A stretch of DNA of 64,000 nucleotides from Chryseobacterium sp. CY350 (GCF_027945075.1 NZ_CP116034.1:2356001-2420000); one strand, 5' to 3'. Shown: positions 25,952 to 36,058, counted from the stretch's first letter. Notes: a model not told the origin generated them from the letters alone. Numbers and translations: made by a program.

Positions 25952-26557
25952 TTATTTTAAAGCACTTTTGATTTCTGTGCCAAGTTTTTTTCCAGTAATG
26001 AGATATGCTGCAGCAATTCTTCCATATTCCCAAGAAAATTGATCATTCATTTTCTTACCCTGAATTTTATCTGCCGTCAGTTTCATTATAACATTTGTTG
26101 GATTATCTGTTTCTACAAATAGCAAGTCTGCTGTGAGCTTTGCTTCTTGGGAACCAATCATACCCCCGTACCAACCAGCGTAAATCCATTTTGCATCAAT
26201 GATCAAAGTATATTTTGCTTTAACATCATTATTAAATTTTATTTTTTTTGATTTTGAATTGATTCCCTCGTAGAAATATTTCAAATATTCTGAAGTTTTA
26301 AATCTTTCCCATTGGTATGTCCAATTTTCCCAAACCTTCACTCCTTTTCTTGCCGTAATATCTGTTTTTCTACTTTCAATATACTGTGCTTCCGTTAAAT
26401 TTTTCTCTTGATAGGTTGCCTTATCAAATTTTAGCTGAACATTTATTTCCGTCTGATCTTTTAGAAAATCAAAACTTCCCTGAGTAACATTAATTTTGTT
26501 TTGTGAAAAAACTGTAGACGCAAGAGCGAAAAACAGCACTAAAAATATTTTCTTCAT
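25952..26557 (-). CDS. secreted hypothetical protein
   Basis: A 201-aa protein with a clear signal peptide (KKIFLVLFFALASTVFSQ). The mature part is rich in Lys and aromatic residues, with KWIYAGWYGGMIGSQEAKL near residue 130. It has no membrane segment after the signal. The family was not recognised; it may be a periplasmic or outer-membrane-associated protein. It shares a terminator with the convergent flavin enzyme gene. Confidence 0.6.
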   Translation of the reverse strand: MKKIFLVLFFALASTVFSQNKINVTQGSFDFLKDQTEINVQLKFDKATYQEKNLTEAQYIESRKTDITARKGVKVWENWTYQWERFKTSEYLKYFYEGINSKSKKIKFNNDVKAKYTLIIDAKWIYAGWYGGMIGSQEAKLTADLLFVETDNPTNVIMKLTADKIQGKKMNDQFSWEYGRIAAAYLITGKKLGTEIKSALK

Positions 26558-26608
26558 AGTTTAATTTTAAGTCAGCAAAGATAACATTACTGTACGAATT
26601 TTACTAAA

Positions 26609-27922
26609 CTACCTTAAATCTAAAAAATTAATTGGCTTTCTACTATTCGGATTAAAAACAACTTTTGACAAAACATCAAAATCTATCATCTCAATTTTCG
26701 GACTTACTCTCAATTTTGCCCTGAAATGATCTCTTACTTCGCTTTCGAAGTTCTCTTCTCCTCTATTTGTGCTGAGTTTAATGATAATCTCATCTAAACC
26801 AATCTCATTTGACTGAATCACAATCTGATAACACAAAATCCCATCAAAATCATTCAAAATATCATTCATCGCAGGTGGGTACAAAGTTGTGCCCTTATAT
26901 TTAATCATCTGCTGCTTTCTTCCTACAACCGGACCTAATCTCATCGTATTTCGGCCACACTGACAAGGCTCGTAATGTGCTTTAACTAAATCTCCCGTTT
27001 TAAATCTCAATAACGGAAGTGCTTCAACACCTAAAGTAGTGATTGTAAGTTCTCCGCTTTCGCCTTCTTTTACAGGATTTTCGTTTTCATCCAGAATTTC
27101 GGTAATGATTAATTCCGGATGTTGATGTCCGCCAATCTGAAATTCGCATTCTGTAAAAGCTGTACTCATTTCTGTTGAAGCGTAAGTTGAGAATAATTGA
27201 ATATTCCATTTCTCTTTTATTTTCTTTGAAAGAATATTGTCTGAGAAATCCTGATTTTTGATGCTTTCACCGATACAAATTGCTCCGTAAACACTTGAGT
27301 TTTGATAATCAACCCCATGTTTTTCTGCATAATCGATCATTTTAAGTAAAAATGACGGCACTGTGATTAAATATTTTGGCTTGTATCTGAAAATGGAATC
27401 CCACTGCAGCTCGGGAATTCCCGGCCCCATTCTTATCACACTTGCGCCCATTTTTCTTAATCCTAAAAAATACGCCAGCCCAGCCATGAATCGTTTATCA
27501 ATCGTGGTGATCATCTGTACTACGTCGCCCTTTGAAATACCTGCACAGACAAATGAAATTGCCTCGTTGTAAGCTAATCTTTCCAAATCAGAATCTGACA
27601 AACCGAATGTCACGGGATCACCCAAAGTTCCGGAAGTGGTGCTGTAATCTACAATCTGATTTTGCGGAATGCAGAAAAAATCATCATTATTCTGTTGAAT
27701 ATCATTTTTCGATGTTGTTGGGATTTTCTGTAAATCTTCCAACGTCTGAATATCAGAAATCTCAATATTATTTTCTGTGAATAATTTCTGATAGAAAGGC
27801 GAATGATTACCAAGGTAAGCAATAAGCTCCTGAAGTTTTTGCTCCTGAAAAATTTTGATTTCCTGAACGGTTGATTTTTCGATTAATGGATAAAGTTCCA
27901 ATAGTTTAAATTTAGATGACAA
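26609..27922 (-). CDS. AMP-dependent aryl-acid ligase (PaaK/F390 synthetase-like)
   Basis: A 437-aa adenylate-forming enzyme with the P-loop-like TTSGTLGDPVTFG near residue 94, an acid-binding YGAICIGES and a Cys pair CQCGRN near residue 311 as in phenylacetate-CoA ligases. It is at the edge of the pigment cluster and should activate 4-coumarate (from the lyase at 23057) for loading on an ACP or CoA, the ApeH-type step. Substrate is inferred from context. Confidence 0.78.
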   Translation of the reverse strand: MSSKFKLLELYPLIEKSTVQEIKIFQEQKLQELIAYLGNHSPFYQKLFTENNIEISDIQTLEDLQKIPTTSKNDIQQNNDDFFCIPQNQIVDYSTTSGTLGDPVTFGLSDSDLERLAYNEAISFVCAGISKGDVVQMITTIDKRFMAGLAYFLGLRKMGASVIRMGPGIPELQWDSIFRYKPKYLITVPSFLLKMIDYAEKHGVDYQNSSVYGAICIGESIKNQDFSDNILSKKIKEKWNIQLFSTYASTEMSTAFTECEFQIGGHQHPELIITEILDENENPVKEGESGELTITTLGVEALPLLRFKTGDLVKAHYEPCQCGRNTMRLGPVVGRKQQMIKYKGTTLYPPAMNDILNDFDGILCYQIVIQSNEIGLDEIIIKLSTNRGEENFESEVRDHFRAKLRVSPKIEMIDFDVLSKVVFNPNSRKPINFLDLR

Positions 27923-28024
27923 ATTTATTTAATTAAAATTAAGTTCGATAATTTATGTTGAAAAGCTTTCATTAAACACTACTGTTAATGTAAATGTAAG
28001 AAATAGAAGAGGTGATTCTGGAAA

Positions 28025-31000
28025 CTACTGATTGGCAATATGGTGATGTCTAGGCAATCCGATTTCATGTTCCTGAGGATAAGGTTTTCTGAAGGTCAAA
28101 CTTACATCTTCTTTTATTTGCTTATGAATATCATATTGTTTTTCTTTATCATACGCATATCTGGGATCAGGAATCATCCGCATATGCGCCATTTTGTGAA
28201 TGGTAATCGTTGGAAAATGAAAATCCACTTCCACGGTCCCTAACAAAAGATAACACCCACCGCCCTGGAAAGGATAATTTTTCAGATTATCCGGAAAATG
28301 AGCCGTATCAAAATAATCACCATTTACATCTATCCACGTTCCAAAATACATTTTTCCTTTTTTGGTGGGAACTTCTTTTCTTGCAATAAGATAAGCCAGC
28401 ATTTTCACTTGCCTTTTATGATACTTCAGTAAGTCTTTTACATAAACAGAACCTCTGTACTTTGTTTCCAATAAATCGAAAGAGGTGCAGGAAATTGGGA
28501 AACCAATGATCTCAATCTCATCGAAAGCATCCTCAAACTCTTCTCTTTTTAACTTCGGAAGATGAAATTCTTCTACAGGTTCTTCAAAAAGCATTAGCTC
28601 TTTATTTTCAGGTTTAAAATTAACAAGCAGCAATCTGGCTTCTACCAGAAGTACATTTTTAGGTTTATCTGTAAATCTAAATGCTCCGATAAAAATTAGA
28701 ATCTGCAGCGTTTCAATACCAATCGGGATTCGCTTAATAAAATCTTCTAATGATTTATAATTACCGTTTTTTTGACGTTCCTCTACAATAGCATTAGAAA
28801 TTCTATCTTCGAAATTCTCTAAATTCATAAACCCCAAATAGATTTCTTTACCTTTTAAGACAGTCTGAAATTCGCTGTTGTTGACACATGGTGTTCTAAT
28901 GATACCACCAGACATTTTTGCCTCATGAATGTAAACTTCGGTGCGGTAAAAACCACCCTGATTATTAATCACAGAAACCATAAACTCCAAAGGATAATAG
29001 ACTTTTAAATATAAACTCTGGTAACTTTCTACTGCATAAGAAGCCGAATGAGCCTTGCAGAAGGAATATCCTGCAAAAGATTCAATCTGTCTGTAGGCTT
29101 CAGCAGTGAGCTGAGCCGAGTGACCTAATTTTCTGCAAGACTCAAAAAAATCACTTTTTACTTTCTGTAGCGCAGACAGAGATCTTCCTTTGCCACTCAT
29201 CGCGCGGCGAAGAATATCACCATCTGCCAAAGATAGTCCTCCGAAATATTGGGCAATTTTAATAACGTCTTCCTGATACACCATAATACCATATGTATCA
29301 GATAAATGTTCTTTAAAAATCGGATGAAAATATTCAAATTTATCTGGATTATTGTGCCTGTAGATATATTCGCGCATCATTCCGCTTTGCGCTACTCCCG
29401 GTCTGATAATAGATGATGCTGCCACCAAAGTAATGTAATCTTCGCATTTCAGTCTTCTTAAAAGTCCCCGCATTGCCGGAGATTCTATATAAAAACACCC
29501 TATCGTCTTTCCCTGAGATAAATGCTCATTGCATTTTGATTCATTCTTTGAAATTGAGGTATCCCGGATATCAACATCAATTCCTCTCGTTTTTTTTATG
29601 AGTTTTACGGTATCATTGATCGTTCCGAGCCCTCTCTGAGAAAGAATATCAAATTTTTCCAGACCTATTTCCTCAGCAGTATGCATATCAAACTGAACTA
29701 TAGGAAAGCCTTTCGGTGGCATCTCTAATGCTGTGTAAGTAGTGATGGGCGCTTCACTAATGAGAATTCCACAGGCATGCATACTTCTCTGATTGGGAAA
29801 CTTTTCCAAAAGTTTAACACATTCATGAATTGATTTAACAACAGAATTATGGTCATGAATTTCCATTGATTTTTTTGTGAGTTCATCTAATTCTTCTTTA
29901 GGCAGACCAAATACCTTTCCTACTTCTCTAAATTTTGATTTATATTTAAACTCTACATTGGTTCCGCAAAAAGCAACATGGTCTTTCCCATATCGATTAA
30001 AGATATATTCTAACATTGTATCCCGATCCTGCCAACTCCAGTCGAGATCAAAATCCGGCGGAGTTTTTCTGTTAAGGTTAAGAAAACGCTCAAAATAGAG
30101 ATCAAGCTCTATAGGGCATATGTCTGTGATTTCCAGACAGTAACTCACAATACTATTGGCTCCGCTTCCACGCCCCACATGCATAAAGCCAGCACTATTA
30201 CTGTATCTTATAATATCCCAGGTGATCAAAAAATAAGCACTGAAATGAAGATCATCAATTACTTTCAGTTCTTTTTCGACCCGCTTTTTGGCTTCTGCAT
30301 GCTCAAGACCATATCTTTTTTTTAATCCTGCATAGGCTAAATTTCTAAGAAGTTTAAGATCATCTTTTTTTGACCCTGTATAATATTTTTTATTTTTTAC
30401 TTCTTTAAAATCAAATTCAAAACTGCAGGAATTTAAAATATTATTGGTATTTTCAATAATCTCAGGATATCGTTGAAAATCATCCTGAATATTTTTTGGA
30501 GATTTAAAATATTCTGATTTACTACAAATCTCTTTTTTCGTCAGTTTTGAAAGAAGCGTATTATGAGCAACGGCTCTGAGAACACAGTGGAGTTTATATT
30601 CTTCCTTCGTGCTAAAAGTAACAGGCTGAAGAATAACCATCTTAGAAATAAGTTTTTTAAATTCCGGACGCACCAAAAGATTAAGTTCCGTTTCTCTGAT
30701 TCCTATATATTCATCTTTTTTTAATATTGCGGGAATATTATCTATCGGATAAACAACAAATACCTGATCAAATTCGGGAGCTGTTTCCGAAAGATCTTTG
30801 CCATCACAATGATATTCACTTAGGATTTTATTGACTTCCCCAATACCGCTGAAGGTTTTTGCAATAGTAATGTATAAAAGTTTGTTTTCTTTTCTTACCT
30901 CAATTCCGGCAATGGGCTTTATCCCATATTTTTCACATTCTTTTTTAAAATCATAGATTGCAGTCACGGTATTAATATCCGTAAGAACCAATACTTTTAC

Positions 31001-31087
31001 TCCTAATTCATATGCTTTTTTTACCAATCCTTCAACCGATAAAGTACCATAACGAAGACTGTGAAAAGAGTGACAATTGAGATACAT
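28025..31087 (-). CDS. DnaE-like DNA polymerase III alpha subunit, short (error-prone type)
   Basis: A 1020-aa C-family polymerase. The N-terminal PHP domain begins NCHSFHSLRYG, and the polymerase active site includes PPDFDLDWSWQDRD near residue 340. It is shorter than the replicative DnaE (over 1100 aa) and is transcribed 18 bases after a DinB-like gene, beside a LexA-like regulator. By analogy with ImuA/ImuB/DnaE2 cassettes it is probably the translesion, damage-inducible DnaE. No ImuA/RecA-like gene is seen. Confidence 0.85.
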   Translation of the reverse strand: MYLNCHSFHSLRYGTLSVEGLVKKAYELGVKVLVLTDINTVTAIYDFKKECEKYGIKPIAGIEVRKENKLLYITIAKTFSGIGEVNKILSEYHCDGKDLSETAPEFDQVFVVYPIDNIPAILKKDEYIGIRETELNLLVRPEFKKLISKMVILQPVTFSTKEEYKLHCVLRAVAHNTLLSKLTKKEICSKSEYFKSPKNIQDDFQRYPEIIENTNNILNSCSFEFDFKEVKNKKYYTGSKKDDLKLLRNLAYAGLKKRYGLEHAEAKKRVEKELKVIDDLHFSAYFLITWDIIRYSNSAGFMHVGRGSGANSIVSYCLEITDICPIELDLYFERFLNLNRKTPPDFDLDWSWQDRDTMLEYIFNRYGKDHVAFCGTNVEFKYKSKFREVGKVFGLPKEELDELTKKSMEIHDHNSVVKSIHECVKLLEKFPNQRSMHACGILISEAPITTYTALEMPPKGFPIVQFDMHTAEEIGLEKFDILSQRGLGTINDTVKLIKKTRGIDVDIRDTSISKNESKCNEHLSQGKTIGCFYIESPAMRGLLRRLKCEDYITLVAASSIIRPGVAQSGMMREYIYRHNNPDKFEYFHPIFKEHLSDTYGIMVYQEDVIKIAQYFGGLSLADGDILRRAMSGKGRSLSALQKVKSDFFESCRKLGHSAQLTAEAYRQIESFAGYSFCKAHSASYAVESYQSLYLKVYYPLEFMVSVINNQGGFYRTEVYIHEAKMSGGIIRTPCVNNSEFQTVLKGKEIYLGFMNLENFEDRISNAIVEERQKNGNYKSLEDFIKRIPIGIETLQILIFIGAFRFTDKPKNVLLVEARLLLVNFKPENKELMLFEEPVEEFHLPKLKREEFEDAFDEIEIIGFPISCTSFDLLETKYRGSVYVKDLLKYHKRQVKMLAYLIARKEVPTKKGKMYFGTWIDVNGDYFDTAHFPDNLKNYPFQGGGCYLLLGTVEVDFHFPTITIHKMAHMRMIPDPRYAYDKEKQYDIHKQIKEDVSLTFRKPYPQEHEIGLPRHHHIANQ

Positions 31088-31105
31088 TGATGAAAATTTA
31101 AAAAA

Positions 31106-32254
31106 TTACTTTCCGAACTCAAATCCTGAAGCTCGCCCTACAGCATCTGACCCGAACCTGTTTTTGATATAATCCATTGTTTGATATAAATTCATTTGTT
31201 CTTCTGTATCTTCAAAAAGATTCATCTGGTGATTCCCATGAACCAGATCAGTAAAACGCAAACCCACGAGCCTGATACGCATTCTTCTTGTATAAACTTT
31301 CTCAAAAAGCTGCAATGCCACTCTGGAAAGAGTATGATCAGCAGAAGTATAAGTAACTCTGCTTTGTTTGGTCTCAGTATCAAAATTTGCATATCTGATT
31401 TTTATAACAACGGTTGACGTGAGCCATTTTTCACGTCTTAATTGATAGGCCAGCTTTTCGGCCATACCGGATATCAATCTTTTTAGTTCGGCGATATCCA
31501 TAGTATCTGCAGCAAATGTTTTTTCTGTTGAAATAGATTTTCTTTCAGAGTAAGGCACAACGGGATTCTCATCAATGCCATTTGCCTTTTTCCAAAGTTC
31601 TTTCCCATTGATACCAATCATTTGCTGAAGAACGAGTACTGGCATTTCAGACAAAGTATGAATGGTACGAATCCCGATTCTGGAAAGAAGCTGAAACGTT
31701 TTATCACCCACCATCGGAATTTTTTTTATCGATAAAGGGCTTAAGAAAGGTTTTATTTCAAGTTCTTTAATTTCTAATTTCCCAACAGGTTTAGACTCTC
31801 CTGTGCCGATTTTAGAAACGGTTTTATTGGTAGAAAGAGCAAAACTTATCGGAAGTCCTGTTTCTTTATTAACTGCTGATGCAATTTCTTTTGTCCATTG
31901 ATAACATCCAAAAAACTTGTCCATTCCTGAAAGATCGAGGTAAAATTCATCAATACTTGCCTTTTCCATCACGGGTACTTTTTCCTGAATAACTTCCGTC
32001 ACCAGATGAGACAGATTAGAATACAGTTCATAATCGCCCCGAATCACCTTTGCATCAGGACAAAGCCGAAGTGCCATTCTTATAGGCATTGCCGAGCGTA
32101 CACCAAATTTTCTAGCTTCATAAGAGCAAGATGCTACAACTCCACGATCTCCACCGCCGATGATGAGAGGAATTCCTTCAAGCTGAGAATTGTTTCTCCT
32201 TTCACAGGAAACAAAGAATGCATCCAAATCCATATGTACAATTGCCCTATTCAT
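31106..32254 (-). CDS. dinB: DinB-like Y-family DNA polymerase
   Basis: A 382-aa Y-family polymerase. The catalytic acids are intact (MDLDAFFVSCE near residue 7 and ASIDEFYLDLSG near residue 100), unlike the inactive ImuB proteins. A beta-clamp-binding motif QMNLFED sits near residue 345. It partners with the DnaE-like gene downstream. Its start is only a few bases from a candidate -7 box. Confidence 0.9.
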   Translation of the reverse strand: MNRAIVHMDLDAFFVSCERRNNSQLEGIPLIIGGGDRGVVASCSYEARKFGVRSAMPIRMALRLCPDAKVIRGDYELYSNLSHLVTEVIQEKVPVMEKASIDEFYLDLSGMDKFFGCYQWTKEIASAVNKETGLPISFALSTNKTVSKIGTGESKPVGKLEIKELEIKPFLSPLSIKKIPMVGDKTFQLLSRIGIRTIHTLSEMPVLVLQQMIGINGKELWKKANGIDENPVVPYSERKSISTEKTFAADTMDIAELKRLISGMAEKLAYQLRREKWLTSTVVIKIRYANFDTETKQSRVTYTSADHTLSRVALQLFEKVYTRRMRIRLVGLRFTDLVHGNHQMNLFEDTEEQMNLYQTMDYIKNRFGSDAVGRASGFEFGK

Positions 32255-32258
32255 TTTA

Positions 32259-32316
32259 CAAAAATAGATACATTATGAAACAAAATCCATATATTTGTTG
32301 TTACAAATTGAAACAA
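32259..32316. promoter_or_regulatory. divergent promoters and candidate operator of the LexA-like repressor
   Basis: On the + strand a -7 box TATATTTG lies at 32290-32297, serving the repressor. On the - strand TATTTTTG (32266-32259) serves dinB. Three AACAA/TTGTT half-sites lie between and over them: AACAAA 32279, TTTGTT 32294 with TTGTT 32298, and AACAA 32312. They form two overlapping dyads. These are candidate binding sites for the S24 repressor; this is inferred from position only. Confidence 0.45.
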
Positions 32317-33089
32317 TGTCATTTTTTGCAGATAACATAAGGCTTCTGAGAGGAAAGAAAAAAATCAGTCAGGCAGAGCTGGCTGCTCAGTTAATTATTA
32401 CTCGCTCTGCATACGCTGCATACGAGAGCGGAAGAATTCAGCCGGGCGCAGATATTTTAATCAAAATTTCTAAACATTTTAACATAAGTATAGATCTTCT
32501 GCTTACGGTCGATATTGGAAAATATCCGTTAGAAGATGTTTTAAAACTTCAAGATAATAGAATTGTTCTTCCCATTGTGGTTGATAAATTAGGAAACAAC
32601 AGCATTGAAGTTATTCCGCAGAAAGCATCAATGGGATATTTATCCGGCTATAGTGACCCCGAATATATAGAAAGTTTACAAAGAATCTCATTGCCATTTC
32701 TTACCAACGGAAAATACAGAGCATTTCCTGCAAAAGGAGATTCTATGCCGCCTTTCAGAGACGGCTCTTATATTATTGGAAAATATATTGAAAACATAGA
32801 GGATCTTAAACCTAATAAAAGTTATATTTTCGTAACCTTAAATGATGGAATTTCTTATAAAAGATTAAAAGAAAAAAGCAAAAAAAAGATAACTGTATCT
32901 GCTGATAATTCGTTTTATGAGCCTTATGATATCTCGTTAGGAGAAATTGTAGAAATATGGCAATATGCCTCAGGAATTTTTCCTGAAGATTTTGAGGCAG
33001 ATCAACTTGATAGCTATCATTTAAAGGATATGTTTTTAGAACTGAGAAAAGATATTAGAGGATTGGATGATAAAATTTCTAAATTATAA
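32316..33089 (+). CDS. LexA-like repressor: XRE helix-turn-helix plus S24 peptidase domain
   Basis: A 257-aa protein from ATG 32316; a TTG seven codons earlier lies on the promoter. Residues about 5-60 are an XRE HTH (ISQAELAAQLIITRSAYAAYESG). Residues about 100-220 are a LexA/S24 domain with catalytic Ser143 (KGDSMPPF) and Lys182 (ISYKRLK). The self-cleavage region reads KASMGYLSGY: the canonical Ala-Gly is Met-Gly here. It probably represses the divergent dinB-dnaE pair and itself until RecA-stimulated cleavage. Confidence 0.85.
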   Translation: MSFFADNIRLLRGKKKISQAELAAQLIITRSAYAAYESGRIQPGADILIKISKHFNISIDLLLTVDIGKYPLEDVLKLQDNRIVLPIVVDKLGNNSIEVIPQKASMGYLSGYSDPEYIESLQRISLPFLTNGKYRAFPAKGDSMPPFRDGSYIIGKYIENIEDLKPNKSYIFVTLNDGISYKRLKEKSKKKITVSADNSFYEPYDISLGEIVEIWQYASGIFPEDFEADQLDSYHLKDMFLELRKDIRGLDDKISKL

Positions 33090-33151
33090 CTGAAACTTGG
33101 ATCTGTTGCATAATTTAACGTATTACACCACGATTGGACAACACTAAAATA

Positions 33152-33568
33152 ATGACTTATAAATACTCCATATATTTTCCCGATAAAGAGAAAATTGCAT
33201 ATAAAAACGAAGTATTATCCGCAAATGAAGCATTTGATATCGCAAGAAATCATGCCTGGAAAGAATATTTAGTACTCACAGAAAACTCAGATATCAATTC
33301 CATTTACTACAATCCATCATTGGATTTTACTTGTATAGAAAATGGAAAAAGTTTTGGTTTAACTGCTGATTTTAACAAAAATAAAGAGATTGAATTTTCA
33401 TTATGGTACAAAAGACCTCAAAAGGCAAAACTTCTCTTTGGTCTTTTAGTCAAAGAAAAAATGGTTTTAGATGATATTTGGTCAATCGATTTTGAAAATT
33501 CCTTAAATCACCTTCAACATTTTGTATCAGGCAATTATTCGGTTCTTGAAGAATTATTTCAAAAGTAA
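33152..33568 (+). CDS. hypothetical protein
   Basis: A 138-aa soluble protein from ATG 33152; a TTG at 33134 gives six extra residues. Aromatic-rich N-terminus (TYKYSIYFPDKEK), an alpha/beta pattern and the end NYSVLEELFQK. Not recognised. The size and acidic nature resemble immunity proteins, but no toxin is next to it. It follows the repressor on the same strand after 62 bases. Confidence 0.5.
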   Translation: MTYKYSIYFPDKEKIAYKNEVLSANEAFDIARNHAWKEYLVLTENSDINSIYYNPSLDFTCIENGKSFGLTADFNKNKEIEFSLWYKRPQKAKLLFGLLVKEKMVLDDIWSIDFENSLNHLQHFVSGNYSVLEELFQK

Positions 33569-33615
33569 TAAGGTAAATTTATATTGTTAAAAGCCTTTAT
33601 GGATTTGAAATCAAA

Positions 33616-34449
33616 TTAATACGCTCTCGAATACGACTTTTTCTCCTCCAAAAATTCTACTTTCTTTCCGTCTCCGGTTCTGAAAAGAGTTTTAATTGTA
33701 ATCCTGTTTTTATCACCAGTCGCACTTGGCAAAAATGTAACGAAATGTAAATGCGGACCATTGCTCCAGCCCGTGTTACCGCTTAGTGCGATCGGCTGGC
33801 CTTTGGATACGGCATCACCAATCTTCACTTTTGCACCGTTTTGCTGCAAATGATAATACTGTGCAATCGTTCCGTCTGGATGGAGAATCGAAACATAATT
33901 TCCGAAGGGAGCACAGCTTCTTGTTGGGCAGCTTTTGTTATTGCTCTGCACAACTTCAATAACTAAACCTTCTCGTGAAGCCAAAATTTCTGTTCCTTCA
34001 GGCATTACAAAGTCTAAAGAATTTTCGTTTTGATGAGAAAATGTACCATTGTAGCCTTGATACATCAAAAATGCTTTTCCTTTTGCGAAAGGCAGATCAT
34101 ATTGATAAGTACTGTCGTAATTTTTTATGGTAATATCGCCGATATACATTAAATAACCGGGCATTTTTTTGATAGCCCAGCCTTTCTTTTTATCGTTAAC
34201 CACAAAATAAGTTACCCTTTTTTTTGATGTTTTAGCAGGAATTACCTGAGTGGTCTTAAACAGTTCGGGTTTCTTCAGATTTTCTGTTTCTGGTTGACCG
34301 CTGAAGACTAGCGAAACAGGATAAATCTCCTGATTATCTACATAAAAATTAATAGAATCTCCCTTTCTCTCGTTGTACATTTTGACATTTTTCTGAGAAA
34401 AAATAAAGCAAAACTGACTGATGAATATGAGAATTAAAAATTTTTTCAT
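33616..34449 (-). CDS. M23 family metallopeptidase
   Basis: A 277-aa secreted protein with a signal peptide (KKFLILIFISQFCFIFSQ) and a C-terminal peptidase M23 (LytM) domain. Zinc ligands are visible in HQNENSLDFVMPEG (His, Asp) and GPHLHF (HxH). It probably cuts peptide cross-links of peptidoglycan. The N-terminal 110 residues are a beta domain of unknown kind. Confidence 0.85.
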   Translation of the reverse strand: MKKFLILIFISQFCFIFSQKNVKMYNERKGDSINFYVDNQEIYPVSLVFSGQPETENLKKPELFKTTQVIPAKTSKKRVTYFVVNDKKKGWAIKKMPGYLMYIGDITIKNYDSTYQYDLPFAKGKAFLMYQGYNGTFSHQNENSLDFVMPEGTEILASREGLVIEVVQSNNKSCPTRSCAPFGNYVSILHPDGTIAQYYHLQQNGAKVKIGDAVSKGQPIALSGNTGWSNGPHLHFVTFLPSATGDKNRITIKTLFRTGDGKKVEFLEEKKSYSRAY

Positions 34450-34749
34450 TCTTAAAGCTTTGTTTGAAATTTTAGTTTTTAAACCATTAAGAGTATTTAG
34501 TTTTTAAGTAAAAAAGCAATTTAGATTTTTTTAAGATTTACAAAAGTAAATGATTAAGCAGTGTGCTTAAATAAATATAATTGATGCTTAATAATTCTCA
34601 ATCGCTTATATTTCTTAATGGTTGAAAAAGTTTTGAGAACAATTTTAAAACACTCATTAAAATCTTTTTACAATGATAAAACATTTTTACAGATATTAAA
34701 AGGTTCTTGTTTATGAAAATTGTTAAATTTACCATCGAAAAGCTACTCA
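34450..34749. other. gene-free intergenic stretch
   Basis: About 300 A/T-rich bases between the divergent M23 and coaX genes. It presumably holds both promoters, but I see no convincing TAnnTTTG box with a spaced TTG, no dyad and no repeat. Confidence 0.4.
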
Positions 34750-35520
34750 ATGAATTCTATCGTAATCAATGTTGGAAACAGCAATATCAGATTTGGTCTT
34801 TTTGATGATGACAACTGTGATATCTCGTGGGTAATCAATACGAAGCCTTATCGTACTGCAGATGAGCTGCACGGTCAGATGTTGATTTTATATCAAACCT
34901 ATAAGGTTGATCCAAAAAAAATTGAAAAAATCATTATTGGCTCGGTGGTTCCGCAACTGACAAGGGAAATAACTTCTGCGATAAGAAAAATTCACGGGAT
35001 CGTTCCTGTAATGGTAGACAGAACGACATCTTCGGAAGTGATTGCAAAATCTAAACAGATGGGAACAGATATTTATGCAAATCTGGTAGCTGCGCATAAT
35101 CTCTATCCCGACAGAAAGAAAATTGTATTAGATTTTGGTACCGCACTTACAGCAAGTTGTGTAGCTGAAAATGGCGAAACTTTAGGCGTCATCATCGCTC
35201 CGGGAATCGTAACTTCTCTAAATTCTCTGATCAGCCAAACTGCTCAACTTCCTGAGATTGAACTGGTAAAACCGAAATCTGTACTAGGATTAGATACCAT
35301 TACCTGTATGCAAAGCGGAATGGTGTATGGTTTTCTGGGCATGGTAGAAGGCTTTATCGACCGTATCAATGATGAGGTAAAAGATGACTGTTTCGTCATC
35401 GCCACCGGCGGAGTTTCCCATGTCTACAAGCCTCTTACTGATAAAATACATATAGCAGACCGACTTCATACTTTGAAAGGATTGTATTTTTTAGGAAAAG
35501 ATTTTAAGATTAAGGCTTAG
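34750..35520 (+). CDS. coaX: type III pantothenate kinase
   Basis: A 256-aa protein from ATG 34750 (NSIVINVGNSNIRFGLFD); a TTG ten codons earlier is not needed. The phosphate-1 motif VGNSN, the middle LDFGTALTASC and the late ATGGVSH are the ASKHA features of CoaX. It phosphorylates pantothenate as the first step of CoA synthesis. Confidence 0.92.
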   Translation: MNSIVINVGNSNIRFGLFDDDNCDISWVINTKPYRTADELHGQMLILYQTYKVDPKKIEKIIIGSVVPQLTREITSAIRKIHGIVPVMVDRTTSSEVIAKSKQMGTDIYANLVAAHNLYPDRKKIVLDFGTALTASCVAENGETLGVIIAPGIVTSLNSLISQTAQLPEIELVKPKSVLGLDTITCMQSGMVYGFLGMVEGFIDRINDEVKDDCFVIATGGVSHVYKPLTDKIHIADRLHTLKGLYFLGKDFKIKA

Positions 35521-35573
35521 GTTAATGTTGAGATCTGTTTTAGCGTAACATCAACCTCAGCCTTTACCTCAAT

Positions 35574-36005
35574 CTATCTCTTAGATTTAAAAAACTCTTT
35601 CACGATAGAAGAACACTCGTTTTCCATAATTCCGGTTACGATTTCTGTTTTTGGGTGAAGACTCAAATTTTTATTGATAAATCCTCGTTGTTCGTCTCTC
35701 GCTCCGATTACGACTTTGGAAATCTGTGACCAAGACAGTGCTCCGGAACACATCACACAAGGTTCTAAAGTCACATATAAAGTGCAGTTGATTAAATATT
35801 TTCCACCAAGAAAATTGGCTGCAGAGGTTATTGCCTGCATTTCGGCATGAGCCGTAACGTCATTTAAAGTTTCAGTAAGGTTGTGAGATCTTGCAATCAC
35901 CCGATTGTTGGAAACTACTACACAACCGATGGGAACCTCATCTTTTTCAAATGCTGCTTCGGCTTCATTTAGAGCCATTTTCATAAAATATTCGTCGGTA
36001 AACAT
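35574..36005 (-). CDS. tadA: tRNA-specific adenosine deaminase TadA
   Basis: A 143-aa zinc deaminase with HAEMQAI (zinc His, catalytic Glu) near residue 53 and PCVMCSGAL (zinc Cys pair) near residue 83. The size and motifs fit TadA, which makes inosine at tRNA-Arg position 34. A terminator lies just upstream on the map, belonging to the unit read away from it. Confidence 0.9.
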   Translation of the reverse strand: MFTDEYFMKMALNEAEAAFEKDEVPIGCVVVSNNRVIARSHNLTETLNDVTAHAEMQAITSAANFLGGKYLINCTLYVTLEPCVMCSGALSWSQISKVVIGARDEQRGFINKNLSLHPKTEIVTGIMENECSSIVKEFFKSKR

Positions 36006-36011
36006 AAAAAT

Positions 36012-36038
36012 AAAAGCTTAGCACAAAACTAAGCTTTT
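36012..36038. terminator. intrinsic terminator between 36059 and tadA
   Basis: AAAAGCTTAG/CTAAGCTTTT, a perfect 10-bp stem with a 7-base loop. On the - strand it follows the stop of the outer-membrane protein gene at 36059 and precedes tadA. Confidence 0.8.
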
Positions 36039-36058
36039 CATTAAATATATTTAAGAAT

